Shown: piece after piece, positions 12,001 to 21,796 of the stretch
How positions within the stretch are numbered: position 1 is the stretch's first letter
How the letters are laid out: each line of letters opens with the position of its first letter
Assembly: GCF_000003815.2 (NCBI RefSeq)
Contig: NC_049992.1
Coordinates: 8,541,401-8,605,400 of the forward strand
Length of the DNA: 64,000 bases
Direction: 5' to 3'
From: Branchiostoma floridae
Lineage: Eukaryota; Chordata; Leptocardii; Amphioxiformes; Branchiostomatidae
Made by a program: the position numbers and the translations under genes
The notes under the pieces: generated by a model
Told to the model about the DNA's origin: nothing
The model's database searches: none
The model's input: the letters and a program-made list of their open reading frames with translations, nothing else

Positions 12001-12986
12001 AGACTTGTCTTTATTTACGAAGGCCCATAGCGACACTAGCCTCAGTGCGTACCATCCTCCTCAGTGACCATAGCTCAATTTTTTTTTTTTTAATTTAGAT
12101 ACAAGCATATTCTCGACTAATGCAAGTTATCAATACTGGTCCAATTTATTCTATACATCTAGTACCGCCACAATATCGTAAATAGTGCTGCTAGTGTGAA
12201 AATCGTAATGTTTGGTACTTAAAAGTTACTGTCAAATGTGCTCCTTCCCTCCTCAGGTGTTCTTGCACTGCGACGCCATCGTGTGTAACGCAACAGACCC
12301 GCGATCAAGGTGCTCTCAGGGGTGCGTGACGTCAGCAAACGTCACACATGCAGAGCGCATGCGCCGGTCTGCTGGCCATGGCCACAGCAGTCACGTGATG
12401 GCCGGCCCTATCGTGAGATTCATCAACGGACAGGTCTCAACAGATGACAGCGGTTTGTAGATCATGTCTACTGTGCAAACAGCAAATACATGTGAACTTG
12501 TTATCGTCGGTCGAGAATTCTCGTTATGTTGTAACTTAACACGGCAGAAACATTTTTGCCATGTACTTTTATGAAGGTTAGACATCCAGGTAAACAAAAT
12601 TCAAATACAACTGTATAAAAAACGGTGATTTACGTCCGGACATTTCGAGTAACATCCGTCACTTCTTCACTATCAGTGACGCTGAAGAAGAGTGATGGAT
12701 GTCACTCTAAACGTCCGGATGTAAATCTCCGTTTTTATCCAGTTGTATAGATTTAATTGTATTTGAATATTTTTGCCATTTGTTCTGTTGGCAGAACTTA
12801 ATTGTGTATTGACAAAATTTATATTCCCTTTAACAATCTTTGTTTTATTTTGCAGTCAGGGAAACACCGTCTGTGCCTCTGTTCTTTGCACTGTTGGCCA
12901 TAAATGTTCTGACGGGACTGGCTCTGACCGGCGTTGTGCTGTTCAAACTGACCGGTCATCGCGGTAACGAGGGCACAGCCGGATAG
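1..12986 (+). CDS. SRCR-EGF-EGF-EGF-ZP transmembrane protein, 5' end outside window
   Basis: Exons read in a continuous frame: <1-185, 597-710, 2954-3070, 3487-3594, 5569-5747, 6152-6235, 10328-10507, 11015-11154, 11846-11945, 12257-12452, 12856-12986 (about 510 residues visible). Exon 1 is the C-terminal half of an SRCR domain ([22 protein letters not shown]). The next three exons each encode one EGF module bounded by phase-1 introns; the second starts DVDEC, a calcium-binding EGF signature. Five exons then encode a ZP domain, with [25 protein letters not shown]-like [37 protein letters not shown] and LHCDAIVC. It ends at a basic RMRRS furin-type site (exon 10), then a roughly 26-residue membrane segment and a short tail ending TAG at 12984-12986. 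In this family a ZP module near the membrane drives polymerisation and SRCR/EGF modules bind ligands. An immune or epithelial surface role is inference. The gene start and number of upstream SRCR domains are unknown. Confidence 0.9.
1053..2926 (+). mobile_element. 5'-truncated non-LTR retrotransposon (CR1/Jockey-group LINE) in an SRCR-ZP gene intron
   Basis: An open frame from about 1053 to the TAA at 2562-2564 encodes a reverse transcriptase. Visible blocks: [18 protein letters not shown] (block 1), [13 protein letters not shown], the [11 protein letters not shown] block, a [13 protein letters not shown] variant of PQGSVLGPLLF, the catalytic FVDD box near 1834-1845, and the C-terminal [13 protein letters not shown] block typical of CR1/Jockey-type LINEs. 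The in-frame sequence continues upstream of 1152 as an ordinary RT linker, so the true break is near 1053-1065, just after an in-frame stop. No endonuclease domain or ORF1 remains. A (CAT)n tract at about 2906-2926 marks the 3' end, right before the next host exon at 2954. The frame is intact, which suggests a fairly recent insertion, but this copy cannot move on its own. Confidence 0.88.
3700..5046 (+). repeat. Dispersed repeat built of diverged ~150-bp units
   Basis: At least five related units begin near 3752, 3904, 4066, 4485 and 4642. Each holds 'ataactcgagaa', then 'gatatttggtaggtg', 'ggaaggtcaag' and 'ggtactgcagc' in the same order. The block ends with 'atttggcgaagagatggg' and 'gaactctagttat'. 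The same units and the same end signature recur at 6564-10105 and 33240-33375, so this is a mobile repeat family. No transposase frame was recognised. Confidence 0.6.
5850..5995. mobile_element. MITE-like inverted repeat
   Basis: A ~145-bp stretch in a ZP-gene intron starts 'acgttacatttccaaaccc' and ends 'ggtttggaaatttaacg', giving imperfect terminal inverted repeats of about 35 bp with GGGCCCGG cores. No coding capacity. A related element lies at 17345-17575. Confidence 0.55.
6833..8664. repeat. Tandem array of 11 units, each with an interstitial telomeric (TTAGGG)n block
   Basis: Units begin at the 'cttgccgagat' or 'tttgccgagat' motif near 6837, 7013, 7183, 7365, 7535, 7699, 7875, 8045, 8251, 8415 and 8585, so the period is 164-206 bp. 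Each unit holds a run of the vertebrate-type telomere repeat, from a single degenerate copy to about nine, bounded on the left by AAGCACTACC and on the right by its exact reverse complement GGTAGTGCTT. The rest of the unit ('ggcggtcaaacttggtatc', 'ggtatgttggtacagattt') is nearly identical between copies, suggesting recent amplification. Most length variation comes from the number of telomeric repeats. Confidence 0.93.
8666..9320. mobile_element. 655-bp module with imperfect terminal inverted repeats, right part of the telomeric insertion
   Basis: It follows the last telomeric unit directly. It starts 'ggtctcggaccggagttta' and ends 'tgaactccgacccggaacc'; the second, reverse-complemented, matches the first at 14 of 19 positions. 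The right end abuts the second copy of the 28-bp direct repeat at 9321-9348. No transposase-like frame is visible. It may be a short element in its own right or the tail of the whole 6833-9320 insertion. Confidence 0.45.
10640..10850 (+). pseudogene. Two decayed partial copies of ZP-gene exon 7 with its 5' splice site
   Basis: The 3' part of exon 7 (10443-10507, ending GTAAG) reappears at about 10656-10722 ('gggatgagacttgacgcc', 'tacgaccaggcgaagtttc', 'cattcgtgtaag') and again, cut short, at about 10800-10845. The intron sequence after the exon ('aagttttgggtttta') is copied too, so these are local tandem duplications rather than retrocopies. Both carry changes relative to the true exon. Confidence 0.75.
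12575..12775. mobile_element. Hairpin MITE
   Basis: The arms 'gatttacgtccggacattt' and 'aaacgtccggatgtaaatc' form an imperfect hairpin around 'gtgacgctgaagaagagtg'. Outer ends are 'ggttagacatccaggtaaa' and 'attgtatttgaat'. Single-arm relatives occur at 34040-34175 and 56834-56960. It lies in the last intron of the ZP gene. Confidence 0.6.
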
Positions 12987-14555
12987 ACACACAGCTTACA
13001 TTTTGAATGGAACGACTACACTTTGTTTGCAATTAATAGTGTTTCGAAGTGCGCATCACACTGATTGTGTGTTTTAAAACATGTCAGCTTTATAGCTTGT
13101 GTTACCGTTATGGTTATGTTTCTATAACCTGTAACTTTACATGTATCACGGCCAACATAAAAAGCATATAGAAATAGATAACGTGTAACATTAGTGTACT
13201 GATATGTCATCAAAAAGTCCTTTAGTTTAAAGAGTACTCAATCTAGAGCATCGTTTGTTTTGTTTTATTTGTTATTTCTTCTTATTCGTGTTTGAGGGCA
13301 AAGAACCGTATGGCATAGGCAAGCAAGCTGGACTCAGTGGTGTTATAGGATGTTTGTTTAGGATAAGTAAATACAATACATCACCTACAAGCCATACAAC
13401 CTCGGTCAATGACTGCGTTTTGTTGCGTACGTAACTGTAGTTCGTAAACTCCGTACTCCTGGACCCTGGAAAGAATTATTCATTGCAGTCTTTGCATTAA
13501 GCCGTTATATCGATTATTGTGCACACTCAATGTACATCAGAAGTTCCCAATGTGACCAACCCGTGCCGAGCGTTCGGATGTAGCGTCCGTAGCCAAATAC
13601 TGAGTCCCAAGGTCATTTTTGTTTTCAAAAATTAACGGTACAGACATAGCGGCCAATGAACTTTCAGCTTCCGACCGAAGGATTGCGCGCGTGCTGTGGA
13701 CCTGAAGGACACAGCTGCGGTCAATGATCTTGATAGTGCCTCTACCAAGCAAAACAATACTATTACAGTGTATATGGTTTCTATGTAATGGTTTTCTAAT
13801 TGTTTTCGTTTAATTACATCAGTACGTCTCGTCGTGATTGGTGTGCATGATCGTCTTAACAGCAACGTCCTCGAGCAGTGCGTCATTGAGGATCTGATGG
13901 GTCATCGTGCTGTAGCTCATTCTAAGTACGTTAGTCTAAGTCAATGAGGTCATTGAACGGCCGTTACACATACTGTTCTGTTGATTCTATCGTAAAAGTG
14001 GATTAAAGCTTTAAAGAATGGAGATTTCACGAGGATTTTATATATAACGCTGAACTGGGTACGTTCGAGGCCCATCAAAAGTGTTTAAAAGTCAGTTAAA
14101 CTTTACTGTCCGAACACCATGGATAAAAAATCAGTCTACACGAAGAAAACAGCTAGTATGAACTTTGTTCACGTCGTAAGCTCCTCTTTTCGTCCATCAA
14201 CAGTTGGAGGTCACACACGTAGGCAGCAGCCTACCAATCTGGTTTCCATGGCAACTGCCGCCATCCTGAGAGACAGGCAATTGTCCTAAGCAATGCTTTG
14301 TAGCCATTGGCTGGAAGCGGACGGACACACGGGGTGGACACTTCGTACAGTGCAAAAAAGCGTTCCGTCGGCAATAAACGCCATGACGGTACCCTGATAC
14401 ACACACACAAACGTGACCCCTGAACCATGGAAATCGTGTGTTCAGCAGTAATCAGTGTTTAAGAGTCGCTGCAATCGCGAAGAGACCTCATTTGGGTGAG
14501 AGACTAGTCTGTAGCTCACGCACACTACTGAGCGCCATACCTGTATCTGTGAGAG
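12987..14555. other. Intergenic: 3' side of ZP gene and upstream region of secreted-protein gene
   Basis: No supported coding sequence. The ZP gene's 3' UTR presumably occupies the first few hundred bases, but no clear AATAAA was found close by. No convincing TATA box was identified before the ATG at 14556. Confidence 0.5.
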
Positions 14556-17500
14556 ATGAAGCTGTTATTGACCATCCTCTTTCTCTGCGCGGCTGCCGTG
14601 GACGCCCAGTGGTGGTCTTCCTGGTTCAGCACTCATGATGCCGACGACAGCACACCACGTATGGCAACTATCTACTCTTTATTTCCTCCTATATAAATTT
14701 CTCCCTCAATCATATACAACGCAAGATGTAGTACCGTTGAAGAGATTCATTAGTCACGTACTGTAAATGCATTTAAGTTTGCGGGGATTTAATTTCGCGG
14801 TATAGCGGGAAAATGGACTTTTCGCGGTGGTTTTTAATTTCGCGGTAGCATCATGCACTGTAGTCTCTTACTGTTATGGAAAAATGTTCGCGGTGGTTTT
14901 AAAGTCGCGGTGAAGCGGCCGCCGCGAAAACCGCGAACATTAATCCACCGCGAAAGTTTCTGCATTTACAGTATATGCACAGTTAATGGAATTATCATCA
15001 AACAGTGACTACTATTTAAAGGTTAACACAGGTACCTCCGTTTATGATTGCTACCCCAGTCCATCCACAAAATATAGTGCATATTGATTTCATCATCGAA
15101 TCCATTCTTTAATTCTTTCAACTTTCTAAATGTTTAACCTCTCCGTTTCTTTCCTTGCAGATGCGACATGGAACGGCTTAAAAGGTAAATTCATTATCTT
15201 TTCCTGACGTAATTGTCACCGCGTAACAAGACCACTGTAAGGTTACAGGCTACATGAATAGAATTTTCATCTTACTTTGTGGTTAATACAACACCTCTCA
15301 TTTTAATTCGAAATCCAAAGAGGTGCATGTGCATTTTAATGCCTATGCCAGTTATTTTATATACATGTTTAATTAGATAGTATATCCCCATGTGTTGAAG
15401 CATCACCGTTTTTATTTAGGTGCTGTACGTGACATATTATGCAAGAGCAAATATTTATTCGTGTAACCATGGTTACGTTGTTTCTGTCATGTTACATGAC
15501 GCAACATTCATGTCGTCGCAAGTCGATGGCTTAGGTTCACAAACTTGAATCATAAGTAAACAAAAAAACACATTGTGTGGCAACCACTTTATGAATTTAT
15601 TTGCATGGAGGACGTTAGTTAAATTGTGCAGCAGCAACAACAGAACGAGAAATGATAATGTCACTGACAAAAGACACTGGATGGTTGTCTGAAACGTTTG
15701 ACCGTTTCCAAAGTCTTATCCAGTTGCTTGAGTAACTGCTTTTCGTAGTATCTTATTACTTGTATGTCTAACATTCATATGACAACGGTTTGATCATGAT
15801 TTTATGGATTTTCAGTGACCTTCGGAGTGAACCCGTTTTTCGGAAACAACTTTGACAGCATGCCGCGAACCACGGAGATGGCCGATGAGAAGGGGTGGAC
15901 GCAGTTCGGTCCGAAATCGTGCTCAGGTTAGATTTGTTTGTGTGTCTGTTTGTTTTGCAGTATCGCTAAACCACCGTTAAAGTCGTAACGCACCAGTTTT
16001 GTGTCATGGAAATACAGCCCCTCCGAATCACATACAAATCTTTCCAGTGAGAATGCAGGCCGACTGAGCGACAAAAAAATCATAACGGCCGTACGCTAGA
16101 CCACTAGGCCCATAGGGAGGATTGCTAACCCCTATACCGACCATGCGTCTGTCCCAATATTGTGAATCAAGGAACTGGTACGTGATTGGTCAAAATACTG
16201 ACACTGGAATAACAGAATCCATCATCATGTGAGCGCGCTAATTTGTATTTACAGATTTAGAACTTTTAACTTTGGTATTCAGTTTTCTGGTAAATTTCAA
16301 GAATGGAGACCAGTTGTTTTGCGTGTTTGAGAAATAATGAGATTTTGTGACGCCTCTTTCACAGCTGGCACGTGGCAGGGTTTCCGTTATGTGAAGAACA
16401 GTGACCCCGCAGTCATCTTGCTGTTCGATAAGAACGGCTACATCGCCGGGATGCAGATGGGGGTGAGTGTTAGGGGGTACGGGTACTCGGCTAGCTTGGC
16501 GGGGCACGGGTAAACTCACTTCATAGACCCTGTAAGAATTTGGTCACGTGCCACCGACTGTGCCCCACGTGCACTGTCAACGGTCCGCACTCTCGGACGT
16601 GCCTTAGCTTATCTCTAAAGGTACGCTCGTGCGGTTTTCACCAATATCTTTATAAGAAATTTACCGACACTTTGACATAAATCACTACTGCGTACCATTT
16701 GGAGAAATTAGTCTATGTTGGTGTAAATTGCATAAGAGCAAATTCTCAAAGGAGTCTGCCCGTACGAGGGTTGACTTTTGGCAGCACAGAAATGGTGTAT
16801 CCAAGCTGTGGATGTATGATCTATGTCCTTATTATGAGAGAAGCCAACAAAGTAGATGTTGTACCTTTTTCATTGCTGTTGTAATAGCACTTTTCATAGA
16901 TTTCTAAATTTCGTACTATCTAGGACTGTTTCAGCCAAAATCTTAACCAAAAAAAAAAACATATGCCATGGATTTTCAAATAAAGTCTCAACGTCTGAAA
17001 ATAGCCCTGTTGTCCACATTGCGCAGGTATACAAGAGTGAGCTGCCCTCTGACGGCAGCGTCCCACCCGCACGAATCACTCCGCCATGGATAAAGGACGA
17101 GAGCAAGGATATGCTACTCCTCACCGTCTATTTCGTCCAGCCAAGTGAGTATCACTCTACTTGGATTACTTTGTGATACTTCAGGACGAGGTGATATCTT
17201 TGCATCATAGTTGACAGACGTTAACGTGGGCAGACGTACCCAATTAGACAATTATCAAGCAAATTATCTCGTATTTACAATTCCTGCCTATCAAGTTCTG
17301 GGAATTCTTGTCAAACGGACGCTCTCTATACTGTTAGGCTCGCCCCATGAGGCGTCGCCAAAAAGTCCCCTGTAAGGCCTACGTCACATTTCCTACCAGG
17401 GGCCTGGCTGTTTTCGCAAACGAAAAAAAAAATTTTTGCCAATAAAAATGCATATGCATGCTGTTGGATTATTTTTCGTCCGTTTTATGTTCATGTTTTC

Positions 17501-19293
17501 TTTCATATCGTACTTTTCGTTCCCCAAAACTGCCCGACCGGGCCCCGTTTTGGAATTGTGACGTTATCATATTAGTCTAAAAACACGAAAACAGCCGGAG
17601 CCGAATTATAGATATAATAACCAGATTATACGTTACCACAACAGGTAATATCTGCGGTGAAGGCCGTACCGATGACGAGTACCAGGAGGCAGGCACGGGG
17701 ACGGGTTTGTACATCCAGACCGGACCTAACCCGACCTCTGACGTCATGTCCGCACCGCTACAACAGGCAGATGTGGAGGGGACAGACTGGACAAGGGGAG
17801 AGTGTTTCTGGGCCATGGGTGAGTTTGTTTGTTTGTTTGTTTGTTTGATTTATTTATTCATGAAAGCTCAAATCCGCTTTTCACTGAAGTCATGAGCCTG
17901 ATGAGGGAAGTGGTCAGTGTCAGATAAAATAGAAGTTACAGATAGAGATGCAGATTACATCATGTAAGTCCTTATCAATCTATTAACATACATGATTACA
18001 TATACATGGTACAACTAGCAGAGAAAAAAAACAAGTTCATGTCCCATTTCTGTCCGTTAGCCATCGCTTGCATATCCCTGCTGAATAAGATTGCCTTTCC
18101 TCTAGAATCGCTAGGTAGAAAACTAATTAAGAAACAAGTGCTCATTTGTCCACTACTAGTTAACGTTGAGTTGGATATTCCAGGGTTAGATAAAAGGACT
18201 AAAAGCAATATCAATTTCCCCTTATATCGAATTCAAAGCCTTTTCTCGCTTCCTATACAGGTCAGCACTACTGGTACAAGTTTAGACCCGACATGAACTG
18301 TGACGACTTCTACCCAGTCTTCCTGCTGTACAACGACGGGAAGCTGAACGGGTTCGGCTGGAACATCAACACCCCACTGGACAGTCCCCGCTACGAGAGC
18401 CCTCCCACAGGCGCAGTTAGTGTGAGTGGTATATCTTCTCAGTCTTGCTTGTACCAGCATTCTCCTACGCAGAGGGACCAGAGTCGTGTCGAAACGCCAT
18501 GTGGTCACCGTCTGCTGTCTGGTGCACTCAGATCAGTTACTAACCGCCCTGCTTATAGATGTTAATGAGCTTACTATATGGGCAGTCAGCCGTTGGGGAT
18601 TGGGCGTAGGAGGATTGAGCTATGTAAGACGTAACATGATTGGCTGATAGCTTCCCAGCGGCCTTTGCTAGATGGCTTTCGTAATTACAGAAAGCCCAAG
18701 AAAGGCCTATTCTCTGATTGGCTGACAGCTGGTTTGTGGCGACGCTCACAGTAACTGCTGGTGGGCCACCAGACAGCAGGACCCCAATAGGCAGTTAGCT
18801 AGCCGTTGGGGACCGTGCGTAGGAAGATGTGTATGTACGTACCAGTGAAGGGCCGGGGCGACACATAATATGACCACTGATGCCTAGGTGACAACTGAGA
18901 AAAGGGGCCCTGCCGGGCAGTTCACGGGCTGTTGGGTCTGTTTTTGTACATGATTCCTTCATTACATTATTGACTATGATAGACAAAAATTAAGCAATCC
19001 CTAAAACGGAAGTACTTGTATATCTAGTGTAAGGCAAGTGAGAAATACATTAACAGTAAATCTTAAAACAAATGTGCCATTTTCACTATTGACACATCTA
19101 TTTTGATCGTTTTTATCGGTCCCAAGTGTGTAACAATCTACATCAACTTTGTCCCTTTTGACACACTGTCTGTTTTGTCCTTGCATAGTTGTTCTTCGCC
19201 CAGAAGCCACCCTGTTTCGATGAGCACGTGCATCGTGGCATATCCACCCTGCATATCTACCTGGACGATTCGCCCAGCTCCAACTTCTGTTAG
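14556..19293 (+). CDS. Secreted protein of unrecognised family, 297 residues, 8 exons
   Basis: Exons: 14556-14658, 15161-15184, 15816-15926, 16365-16462, 17027-17144, 17645-17818, 18261-18421, 19189-19293. Lengths sum to 894 nt and the frame is continuous across all seven GT-AG introns. The first 18 residues (MKLLLTILFLCAAAVDAQ) form a signal peptide. No transmembrane segment follows, so the product should be secreted. Conserved-looking blocks are FGVNPFFGNNFDSMPRTTEM, VYFVQPSNICGEGR, RGECFWAMGQHYWYKFRPDM, FPVFLLYNDGKLNGFGWNI (written here as YPVFLLYND.GKLNGFGWNI) and FFAQKPPCFDEHVHRGISTL. Cysteines are few and scattered. Exon 2 is a 24-bp micro-exon. I do not recognise a named domain. Similar uncharacterised proteins in other marine invertebrates are possible but were not checked. 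A candidate AATAAA lies at 19715-19720. Confidence 0.85.
14759..14973. mobile_element. MITE, TACTGTAAATGCA family, copy 1
   Basis: Terminal inverted repeats are TACTGTAAATGCA and TGCATTTACAGTA. The interior is full of 'ttcgcggt' and 'ccgcgaa' motifs in both orientations. It sits in intron 1 of the secreted-protein gene. Further copies at 27778-28000 and 31424-31621 and fragments at 46966-47015 and 54144-54225 define a family. A TA target site is likely. Confidence 0.8.
15655..15785 (+). repeat. Single-arm copy of the 'ccagttgcttgagtaact' repeat family
   Basis: Contains 'gaaacgtttgaccgtttcc', 'atccagttgcttgagtaac' and 'tgtatgtctaac'. These match one arm of the full inverted-repeat element at 47105-47464; another single-arm copy is at 20560-20710. 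Confidence 0.6.
17345..17575. mobile_element. MITE-like inverted repeat related to 5850-5995
   Basis: Left part 'tacgtcacatttcctacca', right part 'ccccgttttggaattgtga' with 'gacgtta'. The ends pair imperfectly and share the GGGCC-rich core of the element at 5850-5995. Confidence 0.45.
18520..18790. repeat. Repeat related to the element in the TRAIP 3' region
   Basis: Shares 'accgccctgcttat', 'attctctgattggctgaca' and neighbouring blocks with 30205-30430. It lies in the last intron of the secreted-protein gene. Confidence 0.45.
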
Positions 19294-20021
19294 AGATGAG
19301 ACACAACGCTACAACAGACGTTACGCCATAGTACATGTACCAGACTGACACTGCACGTCCACAACTCCAACTAGCGGCCTCTTGAAGAAATGCACGTCGT
19401 GTGTATCTTCATGTGACCAAGGACGTTTATATATAACGTCTTTGATGTGACTTAACAAAAATATAGCAACTTGGTTGAACACATACATTTGACGTTAAAA
19501 TATCCATATAGCAAATGCATGATAAACTGAGGTTCCTAGAAAACACGTGACTGCAATGCAGGCCGTGAGGCCATCTTGTGTAAAACCCAAAGTTACTATC
19601 CATATATCCTGATCAAGAAAGAATCTTCCGGAATTCGTGTTTTCCTCACAAAAATTCAAGACAATTACTCTTCAAACGGAATTAATATTGTATGTCTGAT
19701 CTACTTCAACTACAAATAAAGGAATATCAGTGGAATCTGAGAGTGTGCTTATTGACTTGATTACTAGTATCTCACCTTCTCTGTGGCCTCCTTCGGTCAA
19801 TATTGACCATAATAAAATCCTAATTGATATCAGCCCTACAGCGTCGGCTGCGGCTAAATAGTCCTGTACGAGAATGACAGTCTCTGCCACACAGGGCACA
19901 TCTGTAAGCTGACTCAGGTCTCTGGTCGTTATCTCACCATGAAGACAATAAATACGTATGTCATGAATGTACCATTTGATAGTTTTAACTTGAAACTCGA
20001 TATGCCAGAAGGAGCTATATA
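19294..20021. other. Intergenic, no gene seen; possible poly(A) signal at 19715-19720
   Basis: No supported reading frame. AATAAA at 19715-19720 lies about 420 nt after the stop of the secreted-protein gene and could be its polyadenylation signal. Confidence 0.35.
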
Positions 20022-20416
20022 TACAGTAGAAGCCGCTTAAATGCACGGCCTATTTGCCAGTGAATTTCGTGCAATTATCCGGCTGGTGCAATAATGCGAA
20101 GTTATCTAGCTTGACCGCCCCGGTTTGGGATTTGGGGATTCCGTAGTCTCTACCAGACTCCTATAGGTCGCTGGGAAAACCATAGAAATGGAACAAATAG
20201 AGAAGTAAGCCGGCCGTAGGTCGCAAGCTGTTCCCTAGCCGTAGGTCGCAAGCTGTTCCCTAGCCGGCTATACTCCTCTGGCCGGCTTACTTCTCTATTT
20301 GTTCCATTTCTATGGTTTTCCCAGCGACCTATAGGAGTCTGGTAGAGACTAGGGATTCCGTGCAATTAACGGAAATGTGCGTTAATCCGTTGTGCAAGTA
20401 ACTGGCTTCTACTGTA
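20022..20416. mobile_element. MITE with TACAGTAGAAGCC inverted ends, interrupted by a second element
   Basis: It starts TACAGTAGAAGCC and ends GGCTTCTACTGTA, a perfect 13-bp terminal inverted repeat. Internal sequence such as 'cgtgcaattatc' and 'gtttgggatttgggga' is shared with the copy at 42377-42556, which lacks the 208-bp insertion found here at 20144-20351. Confidence 0.85.
20144..20351. mobile_element. 208-bp foldback element with perfect 72-bp arms, nested in a MITE
   Basis: Arms 20144-20215 and 20280-20351 are exact reverse complements over 72 bp; the outer ends read TAGTCTCTACC and GGTAGAGACTA. The loop has two direct 25-bp copies starting 'gtaggtcgcaagctg' (20216-20240, 20241-20265). 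The flanks are identical 9-bp duplications, GGGATTCCG (20135-20143 and 20352-20360). A 9-bp target duplication is typical of Mutator-like elements. Perfect arms imply a recent insertion. No coding capacity. Confidence 0.93.
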
Positions 20417-20559
20417 CCATGCTTAAATGACGACTAAGCTAGAAGCATCTATATTTGTCGATGAAGGTAAGACATCCATGTGATTTATTCAGTGTCTCAG
20501 TCGAAAGATAACGGATCCGGATCCATCTATCCATCTATATATACCAAAACCCACTACAG

Positions 20560-20710
20560 GGTATCCCGGCCAGGTAAATATATGAAACGTCAGACCGTTT
20601 CAAAAATCATATCCAATTGCTTGAGTAATTGCTTTTTGGCAAAACAGTACAGTGATATGGAAGAGGAGCAATGGATATTGTCCGAAACTTTCAAAAGTAA
20701 GCTCCAGAAT
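20560..20710 (+). repeat. Single-arm copy of the 'ccagttgcttgagtaact' repeat family
   Basis: Contains 'gaaacgtcagaccgtttca', 'tccaattgcttgagtaatt' and 'attgtccgaaactttcaa', matching arms of the element at 47105-47464. Confidence 0.5.
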
Positions 20711-21796
20711 TATCCAAATGCGTTACTTACTTTGAGTGAACGTAACTCGGGTGAATGCAAAGGGCATATATATATAATTCACATTTCTTAGGCCGTGGGC
20801 CCTATGCTACAATATCTACAGACCGTGCAAAGGGCAGATTACAAATTGTAGACTAACGAATGTTTTTTTGTTAGTTTCGAATGACTGGAACAGTTCAAAA
20901 TGCATTCCATATCCAAAGGACAATTTTTGTCAATTTCATCGCGGATGTAGTGTTCGGTTCTCACATAAAACGGGCAGCTAGGAAAACGCAACAATTTTGC
21001 ATCCCAATATCTGCTTGGAGATCGGTTTGAATTCAAATCTCGCGATTTTTCATTTCGCGTGACTTGCTACGCGAGAGTTTGTCTCAGCCGCCATTTTTCA
21101 AAGAGAGAAAGTTTTGTCCGCAGAAAAGAGAAGGGTTTGCAGGTCCAATATTAGTTGAATAGTTCCTGTTAATGGCGTGAAATACCAAGGTATGAACTTT
21201 TCAATGTCGTCGTTAAGTGTTAATGACACAGAAAGCACGTTTAAGCCGCCTGTAGCGCCACAACTGACCGACCTGAAAATTTCGCCCCCCTCCCATTCTT
21301 CAAGTGTGTGCTGGCTCTGGGCCGTGTTATGGTTGTATAACCTTCGTTCGCGGTAGAATAAATTGTTTCTTCTCTCTTGCTTATTCGAACAAGCATTAGT
21401 GTTTTCATAAGTCAGGATGTTTTTATTCATAACTCAGGATGTTTTTATTTATCATCCTGTATTAAAGTATACTGTAGTTTGATACCAGGTGAGGATAGAA
21501 TTTTGAATGTCAACAAGTCTTGTGTGAACCCCTCTTTCAACCTCCTTGGTGTGAATGATTTTGGGTCCCCATGCAAATTAATCAAATGTATGAATAATTC
21601 TTTTCAGCAGCAGAGAGATTCGGGAAGAAGACATTTATATGGAAATAATCAAGAGCAACAACAAGAACATTAAAAGTTTTGAAAAAATCGACTCTGAGTG
21701 AAGACCAGGCCATGTATACAGCTGGTGGACATACAGTAATTGTCGATGATTCGCGGGTGTAGGGCTCTAGTTGTGTTTTAAGAAGTCTGTGCCACC

